Assembly: GCA_009761415.1 (NCBI GenBank) | Contig: QUOL01000019.1 | Span: forward strand, 558,001 to 622,000 | Length of the DNA: 64,000 bases | From: Sarcomyxa edulis | Lineage: Eukaryota; Basidiomycota; Agaricomycetes; Agaricales; Mycenaceae | Reading direction: 5' to 3' | Shown here: in pieces, positions 23,233 to 37,203 of the stretch | How positions within the stretch are numbered: the first letter of the stretch is position 1 | How the letters are laid out: every line of letters starts with the position of its first letter | Made by a program: the position numbers and the translations under genes | Notes under the pieces: model-generated | Seen by the model: the letters and a program-made list of their open reading frames with translations, nothing else | Database searches by the model: none | Told to the model about the DNA's origin: nothing

Positions 23233-25198
23233 ATGGCTAACGTGGAACTCTTGTTCGTGTTGCTTTACTACTGGTTTATGTTGTCACTGACGACCTACGA
23301 CTTCTTGTAGATTTGGACCCATGCTCATTGGTGTCTTTTTAAATATGATTCTGTATGGGGTGCGTGACAGTGTGTTTGCCTCGAGAAATCTTAAGACTTA
23401 TCGTTAGAGTTTCCGTCCTATGACAGGTCATGGTCATGCAGGTTTGTCTCTTATGGTACGACTCGTACTCTTACTTCGAGACCTCATCAATATTGTACCC
23501 GCCGTACAGATGTTCGTGTATTTCCAGACGTATAAAAAGTGAGCTCCTGTTTGTTCATCATCGATCAGGAATTTATTCTCGCTCGATTCAGGGACTCTGT
23601 GTGGATTAAATCGCTGGTAGGCATGCTAGCTCGCTGACACTCAGGTGCATCTGATCGCGTTGCGCATCCAGGTGTTTTATTTATTTTGTATCGAGACTGC
23701 CAACACTGCCTGCGACATTGGTATGATGTATGAGCCTCTAATCGCACGATATGGTGAGCTCTGGTGTATGTCGTGTCTTCGTTCTCGTGAATTTACATGG
23801 TGAAAAGGCACTGTCGATGCTGTCACATTCTTTCCCATTTGTGAGTCCCTACAATTTGATTTCTTAGCCACTCATTAACGTCTACGATCTAGTGTTTGCC
23901 ACTGGTATGTCTGACCCAAAGTTGTCGCGTAGAGGGCAGGACTCACAGATGAACGTTGACCGTAGAACCTGCTATGATCGTGAGTTGTTCGCAAAATTCA
24001 CGTATGTCCATCTCACAAAAATTACTTCTGTCCAGGTAGCGATCTCGACTCCAATTCAAGCATTCATTGCATGGCGTATCATGAAGATCAGGAAATCGAG
24101 AATCATCATGGCTGTGATATGCGCCTTTTCCATCTGTTCACTAGGTGATTTATTCGCTGGATTATGCATCTGTGTTCTGGCACTCACTATGCATATTAGG
24201 GGGTGGCATCTGGACCTCAATTGAGATCGTTCGCATCCGTCGCTTTGCGAGAAAACCAGAACTGCACGCCCCGGCTCTTGTTTGGTTCTTGACCTCGGCA
24301 GCTGCGGACATCATCATCACCGTATCCCTCGTGCATACTCTGGTGCGTTGACCGTGGTTCAAACTTATCGATGAGGCTAAAAAAAAGTTGATACATTCTA
24401 TAGTACAAAAGGAAGACAGGGTATAGTGTTACGGATGATGTGATCAATCGGATTATACGAAGTGAGCCTACATCTTTTTACGCCGCATCACATTGTTCAA
24501 GGTCTGCCTAGTGACCGTTCAAACTGGCATGATTACAGCACTAGCGGCTGCTGGAGATGTCATTTTCTTCCTCACACTCCCTGTAAGTGAAGAAGGAACC
24601 ATGATTCGGACATTATTCTCATCGCATCTGCTCTCGCTCTTAAGCACACTACTTTGTGAGTCTTAGTTGAGCCTTCTCCGTATATTCATTCGTGCTCACC
24701 ATATAAACAAATGATAGAAACTTCATTTGGGACCTCGCATTGTCGAAGCTGTATACCAACTCATTGATGTCTACGCTCAATGCACGTGCGGGATGGAACA
24801 ACAACATTGCTCAGGGAAATCTCCTTTTCGACGATTCACGGAGTACCAGACGGGTAAAGAACCGCTCGTTCTAGTCCAATCTCTCTTTGATATTGATGTG
24901 ATCTTTCTGTCATCAGCCTGAACATATCAGTATGCACTATCCAGCGGTTGGTCCTTCTTTCCTTGATCGGTCAATACATCTAAGCGGCATACTGAGAACA
25001 TTGTCTATGTTTGTTGCTCAGATTGCTTCCGCGGCTGCACGTCCTGGGGTCTACGAGCTCGAAAGTCAAAAATCGATGCACACATCAAGCCAGGGTGGCA
25101 CTCGATCACCTGTGGAATACGAGATTTCGGTCACAAAGGTGGTCGAACGTGTAGAAGACCCTTTGCCGTCAAGTCATTATATTCGGGAGTCCCAGTAG
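23233..25198 (+). CDS. DUF6534-type seven-helix membrane protein, copy 1
   Basis: Sixteen exons: 23233-23252, 23311-23359, 23427-23441, 23510-23538, 23592-23616, 23672-23753, 23808-23840, 23893-23904, 23966-23979, 24036-24144, 24200-24342, 24404-24461, 24512-24582, 24645-24655, 24718-24853, 24917-25198, giving 362 aa. Hydrophobic helices are separated by the family blocks LFGPMLIGVFLN, YFQTYKK, GMMYEPLI, VAISTPIQAFIAWRI, PALVWFLTSAAADIII and LNARAGWNN. Exons of 12, 14, 11 and 15 nt were accepted because each preserves frame and fills a family gap. These membrane proteins form large families in Agaricomycetes; function is unknown. The C-terminal cytosolic tail ends EISVTKVVERVEDPLP. A paralogue follows 1.5 kb downstream. 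Confidence 0.85.
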
Positions 25199-26725
25199 AC
25201 TATGTATCATGCTCCCCCTTACTGGGTACTAGGGAGAAAAAATGGATGTTTGTAGTTATTATCGAGGTACATATTCTTATACAATTTCCTATTCTGTAGT
25301 CTACAACTGTCCACGACGCTCACACGGAGGAAGGGAACTAAAAAGCCGACTTAAGTCAACCCCGTTGATACCCTTCGGGTCCGGGCCAGGAACTGTTGCT
25401 CTGCGACTCCGGAAAACTCGACAAGGCACCTCGATCTTTCACCCACTTCTCTCCCTCTTTTCTTTGGCTGTAGTGCCTGAGGGATGACGGAATATCTGAT
25501 AGCTCCACTTGATGATCCCTGGACACAATTAGGACTCTTCGAATCAGTTCTGGAAGACTATAGCAGTGGAGGTCTCTACCTGTAGCCCAGAGCCCAGACA
25601 TCAACTGTGAGTGTCCTATAGCCTATAGGCAGATCCTGTTGGTTTTCGTCGGCGGAAGGGAAGGGACTCGAGCGAACTCGAGCGATTCATGCTCAGCTGT
25701 ATAGAATTGCAGTGTCAGAAGGCTGGACCATTGCAATCACCGCGGCCCATTGTTGCAGCCAGTGTGCATTCAGCAACATCATTAGTTATACAGTACGTAC
25801 AATATATATTCAGGTCCCGCCGCCGCCACTCGTCACCCAAGGTCGAGAATCATTCCTGGGACTATGATTCATTCAATCTCAGGACTTTGAACCGGGACTT
25901 TACACCAACTGACCTCACTATAGAAGGAAGACTGCTAGCTCTACGATGGCTCAAAGTAGGCTCGACGTTCGGTATTTTCCAGTAGTCTAGGTATAATTCG
26001 CAGGAAGGTAATCCGGCATGCTCACCTTCGGAAACTCCTGTAGCGAAAAAGCTTCTCAGGCAGCTCATATGTAACGACACCTGGCAACTTCCTCCATCGT
26101 ACGTCGTGATATCTGTATGTCGATGGGCCGCGACGCCAAAATGATTCAAATGATAAAGGTTGTGATGTTCTGGGTGTCTCTGTCAAAACCTGTCCATTCT
26201 GTATACGTTTGAGACGCACAAGAATCTGACAGTGTGAGTTCGAGGAGAAAAACAGATTTGATTTTACCCCAGTTTTCCGGGGCCATTTGAGTCTTCTCCA
26301 TTTGGGAATGTATTCTCGTGGCCACGTCCATTTTTTTTGAATCCCTCCCACTTTCACTACGACCGTCAATCCATTCCTCCGGTATTAATATTGTCTTCTG
26401 AGTGAGGGCAACCCATTCCTCGACTGTATGCCGCGCGTTCTTACCTCGATTTGGAGTCTCAAAGGTGATGGATTCTGAATAAAAACCTTGTATTGACTTT
26501 CCTCGTGCCGACTCGTGGCATCATAGAAGTCTAGGATCACAGCCGCTCCGCTGCATCAACAGTTTCCGATTTTTTTGAAGTCCTTTCCATACACCATCAC
26601 TGCATCGTATAAATATCCAATACGACAGCGGCTTCGCAGAGGTCCTAGTTTCGTATATATCACAGTGAATTCAGAGGACATCAGGACAATCTAAGGACGG
26701 CGTGTCCCTTCAGATTACTTGCACC
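25199..26725. other. Intergenic between DUF6534 paralogues
   Basis: No gene recognised in about 1.5 kb. Short frames on both strands lack family signals. Confidence 0.4.
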
Positions 26726-28603
26726 ATGCCGCCTCCGATAAAGCTCCTGTATGTTTCATTGTTTACAGCTCTCACTACTACCGGATCTGAAATACTTGGC
26801 CAAGGTTTGGGCCTATGCTCATTGGCGTCTTTCTGAACACCATTCTCTATGGGGTAATGCTTGTACAAGTGAGTATGCTTTCGGTGGTAGTGCATCATTT
26901 GCGAATGCTGAACCTGTGGTAGATGTTCGTGTACTATCAAACTTATAAGAAGTGCGTTTTCTAGAGATAGACAATTACTTATTCCACTAATTCGACTCAC
27001 CAGGGATGCGAAATGGATTCGATATTTTGTGAGTTGGACTGCCCAAACTTCAATCGTGCTCGATTGACCTCTCGTACCTCTAGGTGTTGTATTTACTAAT
27101 AGCTGAAACTGTTAATACGGGGTGCGATATTGGAATGATGTACGAACCGTTGGTGTTACTGTATGGTGCGTGTGTTTCGTGTTTCTCCAAGTCGTGCGGT
27201 CTCTAATCGGCTCTACAGGCCTTCCGGAGGCGACCAAATTTTTTCCGATGAGTGCGTTGGTCTTCATTGATTCTTCCTACTATATGTCTCATGTGCGTCC
27301 TGGATGTAGTGCTTGCTACTGGTCAGTGCTCGTATGTATTCCATGGAGTAACACTGAACCGGCTTCTCACTCGCAGACCCAATCCTCACTGTGAGCGACA
27401 TGTTGGCCGCGGATTGACGCTATCTCACAGGCAACCCCCTTCCCATGACTAGGTTGCAATCTCAACGCCCATTCAAATGTTTGTTGCATGGCGCATCAGT
27501 ATAATAAGCCAGTCGAAATGGCTTGCGGCCATGATCTGCGGTTTTGCTATGATTTCTCTAGGTGAGAGGCAGCCTTTTCTCGCATAAAGAATTGAAGCGT
27601 CAACGTCAACGAATCAAGGTGGTGGAATCTGGACTGGGATTACCGTCACTATCGTCCGCGAATATATCAAGAAGCCAGAACTTCACTGGCCAGCTCTTAC
27701 ATGGCTCCTCGCGTCTGCTATAGCCGATCTACTCATCACCGTCATTCTAGTCTACAGCCTCGTAAGTCTCTATCATGTCTTCCCGAAAGCATATTGTTAT
27801 ACTGACGTATGATCAGTCTAGGCGAAAGACAGGGTTTACTGGGACGGACGATACCATCAACCGTCTGATAAGATGTGAGATCTCCTGCATTATAGATGCC
27901 GATATGCAGCTGATCAGTCGTGTTTCAGTGACCCTTCAGACGGGATTGATCACCGCCATCTTTGCGGCCGGCGATGTCATATTTTTCCTCGTTCTTCCTG
28001 TAAGCAAAGCATGCTTTGAGTTCTCCATGTTTCCAGAGACTCATACCTTTCTGACGGTTAAAGAAAACTACGCTGTATGTGCCTTTCGTCTTCGTCCTCG
28101 CCAGTCGACATTTGGCTTAACAGTTTCTTTTCTCCAGAAATTTCATCTGGGATTTCGCCTTGTCAAAAATATACACAAACGCCTTGATCTCAACCCTCAA
28201 TGCCCGAGCTGGCTGGAGCGATGTGGCCAACGGACACACTACGAACAACGTACTGTTTGGTGATGGTATTATCAGTGAATTTGTCCCAACAAGAAGAGTA
28301 CGTGTGACGTTCTTACAATTTGATATGTCTCCTCGAGACTTACGGCTTCTATGACAGACATTTAGTACTGGTTTCCGCCATACGACACAGGTATGTTTTC
28401 TTCCTCATCCATGTCATGCGATCTCACAAGTTATCCCGCAGTCTACGGATGATCGTTTCGAATTGACGTCTTCACGCTCAAGGACATCTAAGATTAGGCC
28501 AGACGATATGGAAAGTAGCATTGGATATGGGATTGCTATCACCAAAGTAGTAGAGCGCAGTAAAGATCCTCTTCCTCGTAGTGATTCTGTGGACAGTCGC
28601 TGA
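26726..28603 (+). CDS. DUF6534-type seven-helix membrane protein, copy 2
   Basis: Sixteen exons: 26726-26748, 26805-26868, 26923-26951, 27004-27028, 27084-27165, 27219-27251, 27310-27321, 27377-27390, 27453-27561, 27619-27761, 27817-27874, 27929-27999, 28064-28074, 28138-28297, 28358-28390, 28442-28603, giving 342 aa. It shares the blocks LFGPMLIGVFLN, YYQTYKK, GMMYEPLV, VAISTPIQMFVAWRI, LISTLNARAGW and the tail ITKVVERSKDPLPRSD with copy 1. Eleven consecutive exons, from the 29-nt exon to the 11-nt micro-exon, have the same lengths as in copy 1. The 64-nt exon 2 equals copy 1's exons of 49 and 15 nt together, so one intron was gained or lost. The role is unknown; tandem duplication is inferred. 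Confidence 0.85.
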
Positions 28604-30112
28604 AAACCCACCCCGATGCCGATGTCCGTTATACATGTGCATTTGCATACTGACTGATGATATCAGTCAATCGAATCTGAAGCTGTCCGAAATCCAGAAA
28701 CTTTAGAAGGCTGCCAGATGCAATGCCACAGTCTGGGCGCCGAATTCGCCGATGTGAGAGTCTTGAGGCGTTCAGTTAGTACTCCAGTCACATGGGCCTC
28801 GATAAAATTTGGTGAGAAATCAGGTAAGACCTTCTTGTTGATCATCATGGGAACTGTTATTGCTTTCCCATGTACGGTCGAGTCTTCGAAATTGTAACCG
28901 CACCCGTCCTTACATCGATAGTGAGTGCTGTGCTCCTTCTTCTAAGCAAGCAAGCACTAAAATCAACAGGAGTCTACGAAAAGTCACAAACTCAGTGAGC
29001 TCGAGGGGTTGAAGGTCCTGCCAATCATGGCCAATTAACGATCATTATCCAGTCTGATCACTATGAGCGAATGATGAGTTGTTGATGAGACTCATATCTC
29101 ACCTACTAGGCTATACTTTGATGTATCCGTCTTGGGACCAAACTAGCCCCGATAGAGAGAATAGCTGATGCCATACTTGAACGACGACAACGACAACGCC
29201 ACCTCCGCCTAGTCGCTCCACATGCGTCTACACGGGCGACGGAAAGAGCTGTATTTGAAGTGGACGAGGTTCTTACTTGAACGGCCCGATCTAAAGCCGA
29301 TATACATGTGAGTTCGCTAGACCTAAGACAAAATGTCTGAGTGATGGTCAGCGAAGGACCGTAACACGTCTACCTCCCTGGCGGAATTCTTTGAATGAGA
29401 TAAGTTCGTCATTCTGCATGAGCTGATCACTTACAGTTTTCAGGTTCTGAAGCATGAATTCAGACAGAGACGGGATATTCTAGAACTCAGCAAAGAAACA
29501 GCCTGTGAACAGTGGTCACCAGTGCGACGACCTGATGGATGAACCAAGGAAAAACGCGAAGAAACGGGGTGACCACTAAAGCGCATGGAGAGAGAAGACC
29601 CGCACGGTCAAAAAATATGACACAGGAACAGAATGTTAATTCGTGGATTAGAATAGGCTTTAGGACGATACGAGAAGAAATATCGTTCCCAGACCTTAGC
29701 AGTAGGCTGCGGCTGGGCGATCCTGGAAAACCTGATGGGGCCTGTGCCTTTCTTCTCAGCGAGAGAGGAGACACTGGGAAAGATTTCTTGATCAGTGAGT
29801 AGCTGCACACGATAGATGTAACCTTCTCCCTCGGTTTCTGGATGAAAGTGACAATGAACCTTGGATGAAGCCCGGTTACAACATCTGATGTTCGTTTGAG
29901 ACAAGTTTGGGCATGCGAGCGGAGCTTCAAAAATCTCTCGAACTAAGTTCGGCCCACACGCCGGCTTGATTCAATCCACCAACTTGGGATGCACATGCAG
30001 GATCAATTTCCTCCGAATCGAAGCCATGGATCCAGATATTTATTGACAGGCGGATACACGGGGTCTCCTCGAAGCTCTATTCCCTCTATCACGACATCCC
30101 CAACGTTGAACG
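28604..30112. other. Intergenic, no gene recognised
   Basis: A minus-strand frame at 29930-29487 (147 codons) lacks family signals and its antisense is equally open, so I do not call it. The right end holds the promoter of the MFS gene. Confidence 0.4.
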
Positions 30113-32096
30113 ATGGAGACCGTTAACAATTCGCAAAAGGACTCTCGACCTTCTATAGATACAGAGAAACACGCAGGGAGCACCGATGTGAGCTCTACAG
30201 AAGAGAATACCATCCTCGAGAAAATTGTCTGGAGGAAGCTCGACATTTGGATCCTGCCAGTATTGTCGATGTTTTATCTGCTGTCTTTTCTGGTGGGTAT
30301 TCAGTCTTTATTCATTGCTTTTGAATTGGTGGAGAGCGATGGAGACTGACCTGGTCGGATTTCCAGGATCGTACTAATCTTGGGAATGCACGAGTCGCTG
30401 GACTGCAGGCGGACCTCAAAATGACAAACACGCAGGTAAGCCAGAATACTCGTCGGTCATGCAATTCATGCTCATGCCACCAATGAATATTACAGTACAG
30501 TATTGCATTGACCGTTACATATGTGTGAGTAGAATGCATTGCGACTGGAGGCACGTCAAATTATATGACTCTGGATTCAACAGACCATATATTGTAGCCG
30601 AACTGCCATCAAATCTCCTCCTGAGAGTGCGTGTCTCTCTTGGACGATTGACGACTCTGTTGATCACCTTGACTGACCGCATCCACAAAGATCGTTGGCC
30701 CCAATCTCATGCTTCCAACCATGTTGTCCATCTGGGGAATCATCACGACTCTACAAGGCGTCGTCACCAGCTACAAAGGCCTTCTAGCATGTCGCTTCTT
30801 CCTCGGTCTCATGGAGGGCGGTGTCTTTCCTGGCCTTGTACTATATCTTTCATTCTTCTACCCGCGTCAGAAACTTCAAATGAGGTGAGCACTTCATTTA
30901 TATTTCCAAAAAAACAGTAATTGTTCTGACACCTCGTTCCAGAATCTCTACATTCTTCTCTGCAGCTTCCATCTCTGGTGCTTTTTCTGGGATCTTGGCA
31001 TATGGCATCATAAACATGGATGGCATCGGAAACAGACCAGGCTGGGCATGGATATTCATCCTAGAAGGACTCTTCAGCTTCCTTTTCGGCGTCTCTGCAT
31101 TCTTCCTCCTCCCCCGTTCTCCGGCTCACGCGCGCTTTTTCTCTGCTTCCGAGAAAGAGTACGTGATTGCTAGATTGCGTGAAGATGGATCGATTGGACA
31201 GGACGAAGAGAAGGATGACGGATTCAGCTGGGTGGAGGTGGGTCGCGCATTCTTGCTACCGCAAGTGTGGATGCTCGCGGTCATCTTTTTCTTCGCTGGT
31301 GTCGTGCTCTATTCGATGGCATAGTGAGTGTGGCAATGACTGCCATGTGACTCATCATTAAAGTCTATCATCATTAACGCCAATTTGACGACTTGTAACA
31401 GCTTCACGCCATCAATCATTCTAGGCCTCGGATTCACCGCCGCTCGTGCTCAATTAATGAGTGTACCGCCGTTTGCGGCAGCTTCAGTAGGTCTGTATCA
31501 TTCTACCACCCGTCCATTTAGAGCTTGTACACTGACGTCCGACTTGTTCGCAGTGACCATGATCGCTGCTTACGTCTCAGACAAATATCACTGTCGAGGC
31601 TTGACAGTCATCGTATCGTCTCTTTTCTGCGTGATCGGGTTCGGGATGTATCTAGGTACGGAACCCTCTGGATAGCATGGTCCTTAGCTAACAGCGCCTT
31701 CCAGGATCTCATTCCACCTCTGTGCAATATGGATCCTTATTCCTTTCCATTCCCGGAACGTACTGCGCCGCACCAGCGCTCTCCACATGGTCCGCAAACA
31801 ACGCAGCTCCTCACGTCCGTCGAGCGACAGCCATCGCTATCGGGTTCATAATGACCAACTCCGGTGGCATCCTCGCAACGTGGCTTCTAGGTTCCCTATC
31901 CGCGCCTCCAAGATACACGAAAGCGACGATCACGCTTTTAGTGTTTTGCATCGTGATGGTGTTCTTGTCAGCTGCGAATCTCGCGTATCTGTGGTCTCAG
32001 AACAAGAAGAAGGCGACCATCCGAGAGAAGTCAGAGAGGAAGGATGAGGCGAAGGGGTTGGGTGATCGCAGTGCTTGGTTCGTTTATAATCTATAG
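30113..32096 (+). CDS. MFS transporter, allantoate permease (Dal5/ACS) type
   Basis: Nine exons: 30113-30292, 30367-30435, 30496-30524, 30584-30626, 30691-30884, 30943-31323, 31402-31490, 31554-31655, 31705-32096, giving 492 aa, a normal length for the anion:cation symporter family. Twelve helices fit the sequence. The family block DRTNLGNARVAGLQADL follows helix 1, PYIVAELPSNLLLR and LMEGGVFPGLVLYLS mark the N-terminal half, and PGWAWIFILEGL and PPRYTKATI the later loops. It is probably a plasma-membrane proton symporter for an organic anion or vitamin-like substrate; the substrate cannot be read from sequence. The exon 7 donor GTCTGT is weak but gives the conserved PPFAAASVVTMI. Confidence 0.9.
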
Positions 32097-32515
32097 ATAT
32101 AGGTGATGCCTAATTCTTTGCTCTGTTTTGACGAGTTCTGTTGTAATGAGTGTCCTTCTGTGATGTTTATAATGATGAATGGAATTGTGATGTACATACG
32201 ACTCGTGATGTGGCCATGGACGAACACGCGTGACGCGAAGTTAAACACCCCTCCCCGACACGCCTCTTGATACTCTCCGGGAATTCGGGTACTCGACGTT
32301 CCAGATTCTATTGGAATCACCTGGATCCATGGAATCAATGCAAGTCCACATTTCGCGCAATCCTTCAACTTCATGTTACGACTCCGAGTTTCCGGATTAC
32401 TCATCGATTTTTTTTCGATTTCTAAGCACCACCGACCTCCGGGCTGCTTTATATTGCTATTGCAGGGCCCTCGAAATTCGAGAAGAGGGGACGGTGACTC
32501 CTATCTCATATTGGC
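32097..32515. other. Intergenic, promoter of the OYE gene
   Basis: A TATATT-type element lies near 32450, about 65 nt before the OYE start codon. No gene seen. Confidence 0.4.
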
Positions 32516-33847
<1,332 letters not shown>

Positions 33848-34028
33848 TTGGGCTAATTAATTCGCCCAGCGCAGACATCTTGGGCAGATACGGACTCCGT
33901 GTGTTATGAGGGCTGAATCGTTGAAGAAGACGTGATCGAGAGGGATTGAGCTTAGCGCCGAGACACAATCCTGCTTTTTTTTCGACTGTCAGATGAGAAT
34001 CGAAGAGAAAAATAAACTCGTACATACA

Positions 34029-34899
34029 CTATGCACGCGCTAGAACTGTTCGCTTCACACCCCAGGGATCTTTCCAGATATCCGTCATTTGTATAGCTGG
34101 GCAGTCGCTCATGATCCTTTCGACGTCGTCAGCTTGGCCCTGCCCGACCTCTAAGGCCACTATGGCTTTAAGGCTAAGAAAGCCAGGGGTCGAAATCAGG
34201 CGAGAAATTCCATGATAAAAGTCTAGACCAGTAGGACCTCCGGCTAAAAGGGCCCCACGATCTTCAAAATCTTTGACATCTCGAGGCAATTCGACGTATT
34301 CGTGTAATGGTATGTATGGGGGATTCGCGGTCACCACGTCGTAGGGAGGCTCAACTGCGTCTATGAAGTTAGAAGAGAGATAATCTGCCTCCAGGGTCTT
34401 GAATCTATTTTCGCGAATGTCGATCCTGCTTGCATTTTCGTTTGCAAGTTGTATAGCATGAGGTGATATATCGATACCAAGGGCACGAGCACTTTTAGAG
34501 GGCCAGAGATGACATAAAAGAAGAGGAATGCACCCAGTTCCGGTACCAAGATCCAAAAGGGATACAGGATGCGTAGGAGTGGGGGAAAGAAGTTCGGCCA
34601 AACGGATAGTCCAATTTTCTGTCTCAGGTCGAGGTATTAGAACAGGTGCACGAACAAAGAGATCCAAAGGACCAAACGGCTGAGTTCCTTGAAGTGGTAT
34701 GAGCCTATAGTATAGCGCCTTTGATGATGATAGATGACATACCAAGAATATATTGCAAAGGTTCTCCCTGGATTCTGCGGGTCAACATGGTAGGCAGATC
34801 AAGGTGTGTGGCCTCCTTCATCCATCGAAATTCGTTATTGGCCTGTTGCCTTCCAATGCGTGCAGCGAGAGTAGCTAACAGAGCTTTGCACATCGCCAT
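34029..34899 (-). CDS. MTQ1: Release-factor glutamine N5-methyltransferase (HemK/PrmC type)
   Basis: Two minus-strand exons, 34899-34743 and 34687-34029, give 271 aa. The N-terminal helical part ends in RIQGEPLQYILG, then LIPRPETENW precedes the SAM-binding motif I DLGTGTGCIPLLL. Motif IV is NPPYIP, the signature of glutamine methyltransferases, and the final strand has DIWKDPWGVKR. Within the family the eukaryotic paralogues are Mtq1 (mitochondrial release factor) and Mtq2 (cytosolic eRF1). The HemK-like N-terminal domain and NPPYIPL favour the mitochondrial enzyme, which methylates the GGQ glutamine of the mitochondrial release factor. No strong presequence is visible, so the location is inferred. 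Confidence 0.88.
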
Positions 34900-36287
34900 C
34901 CAGCGTCGAGCGAAGCGATGAACGACGAATTTCGTCGAAGAGAAGTTAGAACGCCGCCGAACGACACCGTGACCGACGTCACATTGGGCGTGAGTTGGGT
35001 CACGTCACATTCAGAGACTTTGCAAGTTTGCAAACTTTGCCTTCATACGTTCCAACCAAGTTCCAACTTCCTACCGACTCTGGAAACGAATGTCTACCTC
35101 GATTCGACAGACTTGGACTGTGTTTCTCTCCATGAGAGTCGTTCCGTTGCAACATTTTGCATCTTGGTATCGCTGTATGGACTATCCGTCAAGAGATCTC
35201 GGCTTTTTGTCTATGGCACAGATACCGAGGATCTACACCCAAAGTAGACAGAGCTCCTGCTGCACACCTGCACAATGGAATACTGGTACTGGTATAAAAC
35301 CTTTGGCCTCAGGAATAATGGCCTCGATCGTCTATGTATCGTATCGCTGCTCATTTGTGTGTCTTCCAAGTGTCGGGGCGTGTCTGTTCCTGCCAGGGCA
35401 TGTCGATCTTTGGCTTCGGCTCCGCAAGATGTATCGATTGTTTCGTTCTGTGCACAAATTGCATCCTAATCATCTGTGACCAGCACAATATACAGTGTCA
35501 TAAATACTCGCACAGCTTCAACCGTCTCACGACACCATCGTCATTCTTTGGACTCTTCTCGATCAGTCTGAATCTCCATTCCCCTGCGTTCATTCCTTAC
35601 ATTTATCAGTCCGTCTTCGATTGATCCCCGTCATTACACGGTTCTGAAGGCTCCGTTCCGTTCACAATTGCAGACTTTCACATTGACAATATCACTTTGT
35701 CCAAAAGTCGGACGGTGTGTGAGAAACTTATTGTTTACTTTGTCTGATGCCTTGCTTTTGTACGATTAGTGAACCCAGATTATGACTCTCGATTCTTTGC
35801 CTATCCGCAGCTTCAACCGACCCAAGACCGGGTATTTGTCAGCCCATATCGCCTGGCCTCCTGGCGTATATGCGGGTGCTGTTCTGAGCGTCAACCATAT
35901 ACTTTGCCATTCATGATCACTGAAGTGGTCTGTTTGCAGAACCAGCGAGCTCGCGCATAGTAACGATTGGGATGACGGTGTTCGCTCGACTCCTCTGAGC
36001 TTCCACGGACCCTCTCAACACTGGCTTTGTTGAGGCTCAGTCGGGAACTCACAATAACACTTGTTGTTTTCAGTACCACTTCGTGTGAATGGTGCATTTC
36101 GTTCTTATAGCACTTCTGGCATCCGAGAAAAATTGACTTTGTCCGCATTCCATTCTTTCTTGTCCAATAACGTCCTCTTCGAGACGCACTACTACCAATA
36201 GATTGAGCACATTCAATCTCGTAACGCGGCCATGAGCGGGACATCTGGAATCTCTGAAGTGCTGGCAATCATTGGCGCCCCCAGGAC
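34900..36287. other. Intergenic, no gene recognised
   Basis: About 1.4 kb with several open frames on both strands (for example 34918-35247 and 35090-35479 plus) but none with a family signal, repeat or consistent splice sites. It contains the promoter of the methyltransferase gene. Confidence 0.35.
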
Positions 36288-36575
36288 GTGGACCACGACA
36301 CATCCCTGCTTTTCAGTCCTCTTACCCTGGAAGAGAACGAAGCATCTGGTTCTAGATATCGTGGCAAGGCCCGGGAGATTTCATCATTTGACGAAGATCT
36401 GGCATTGCAGCTTCAGCTTGAAGCTACAGCAGAAGAATTCAGGCGAGTCGACGACCACAATATGGCCATGAACCTCCACAACGCTCTCGCCATCGGTCAA
36501 GACATTCTACAGGCTTACGATGTCTTGGAGGAGGCCGCGCAGGAAACAGTCATTTCCCCGGCTACCTTATGGTGA
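36288..36575 (+). CDS. Hypothetical acidic helical exon
   Basis: An open frame of 95 codons with coding character. It contains SFDEDLALQLQLEATAEEF and then MNLHNALAIGQDILQAYDVLEEA, both predicted amphipathic helices. Similar Ala-Leu-Gln-Leu-Gln repeats are seen in front of RING-type domains in some basidiomycete ubiquitin-ligase-like proteins, but no RING cysteines are found downstream in frame. It ends at a codon that overlaps a GTGAGT donor, so it may be a first exon of a gene that continues or that is truncated. Function unassigned. Confidence 0.35.
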   Translation: MDHDTSLLFSPLTLEENEASGSRYRGKAREISSFDEDLALQLQLEATAEEFRRVDDHNMAMNLHNALAIGQDILQAYDVLEEAAQETVISPATLW

Positions 36576-37203
36576 GTCGACGTTGCTTTCGACGGTCATG
36601 AGATGCAAAAAATTCACAACTTTGCTATCTAGAGGTGCCAAAGATGCCAAATGCTTGCGTGTAGGACGTGTACAGTGAACCGTTTTTGAGTCTACTTGCT
36701 CCCCAGACAGTTGAAGGAAGTATTCACAATATGCCCATGTCTCTTCATTACTCTTCCAACTTGTATATTCAGAATGGTCACCGGTTTGAATAAGGCATTT
36801 CAAGTTTGTTGGGCTTGGTCACTGTGGCGTATAGGTTTATGTGCGTGGTCGGTCGGATGACGAATGATGCAGAAGGAACAAATCCAAGTAGACACCAGAG
36901 TTGTTCCTGAGTTTTCGTCTCCGTGCTTGCTCCGTGCTTCTGACTGTTTATTATGATCGGGACAATCTCATTACTTGTGATGTATCATCTTGTCTAAGGA
37001 TAGGGAGACCTTTATCAATCAAATGCAGTGTTTTTAGATAACACCAGGGATATTTAGTTTGGAGGGAGATGCGGCTCTAGGCAAGCTCTAGGGCGCTGTG
37101 ACTATCGAGGAGTACGTCACAAGCACATGACCGATTTAGCCTTCGTCACGCCCCTTGCATCTCCTTCTTTCCTCCGAGTCCATATATGAACGAGTCTAGA
37201 ACT

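Noticed and set aside
29487..29930. Minus-strand frame of 147 codons as a gene
   Set aside because: No family signal, no consistent introns, and the opposite strand is open as well.
34918..35479. Plus-strand frames just upstream of the methyltransferase gene
   Set aside because: No homology signal or splice pattern; probably chance frames in the promoter region.
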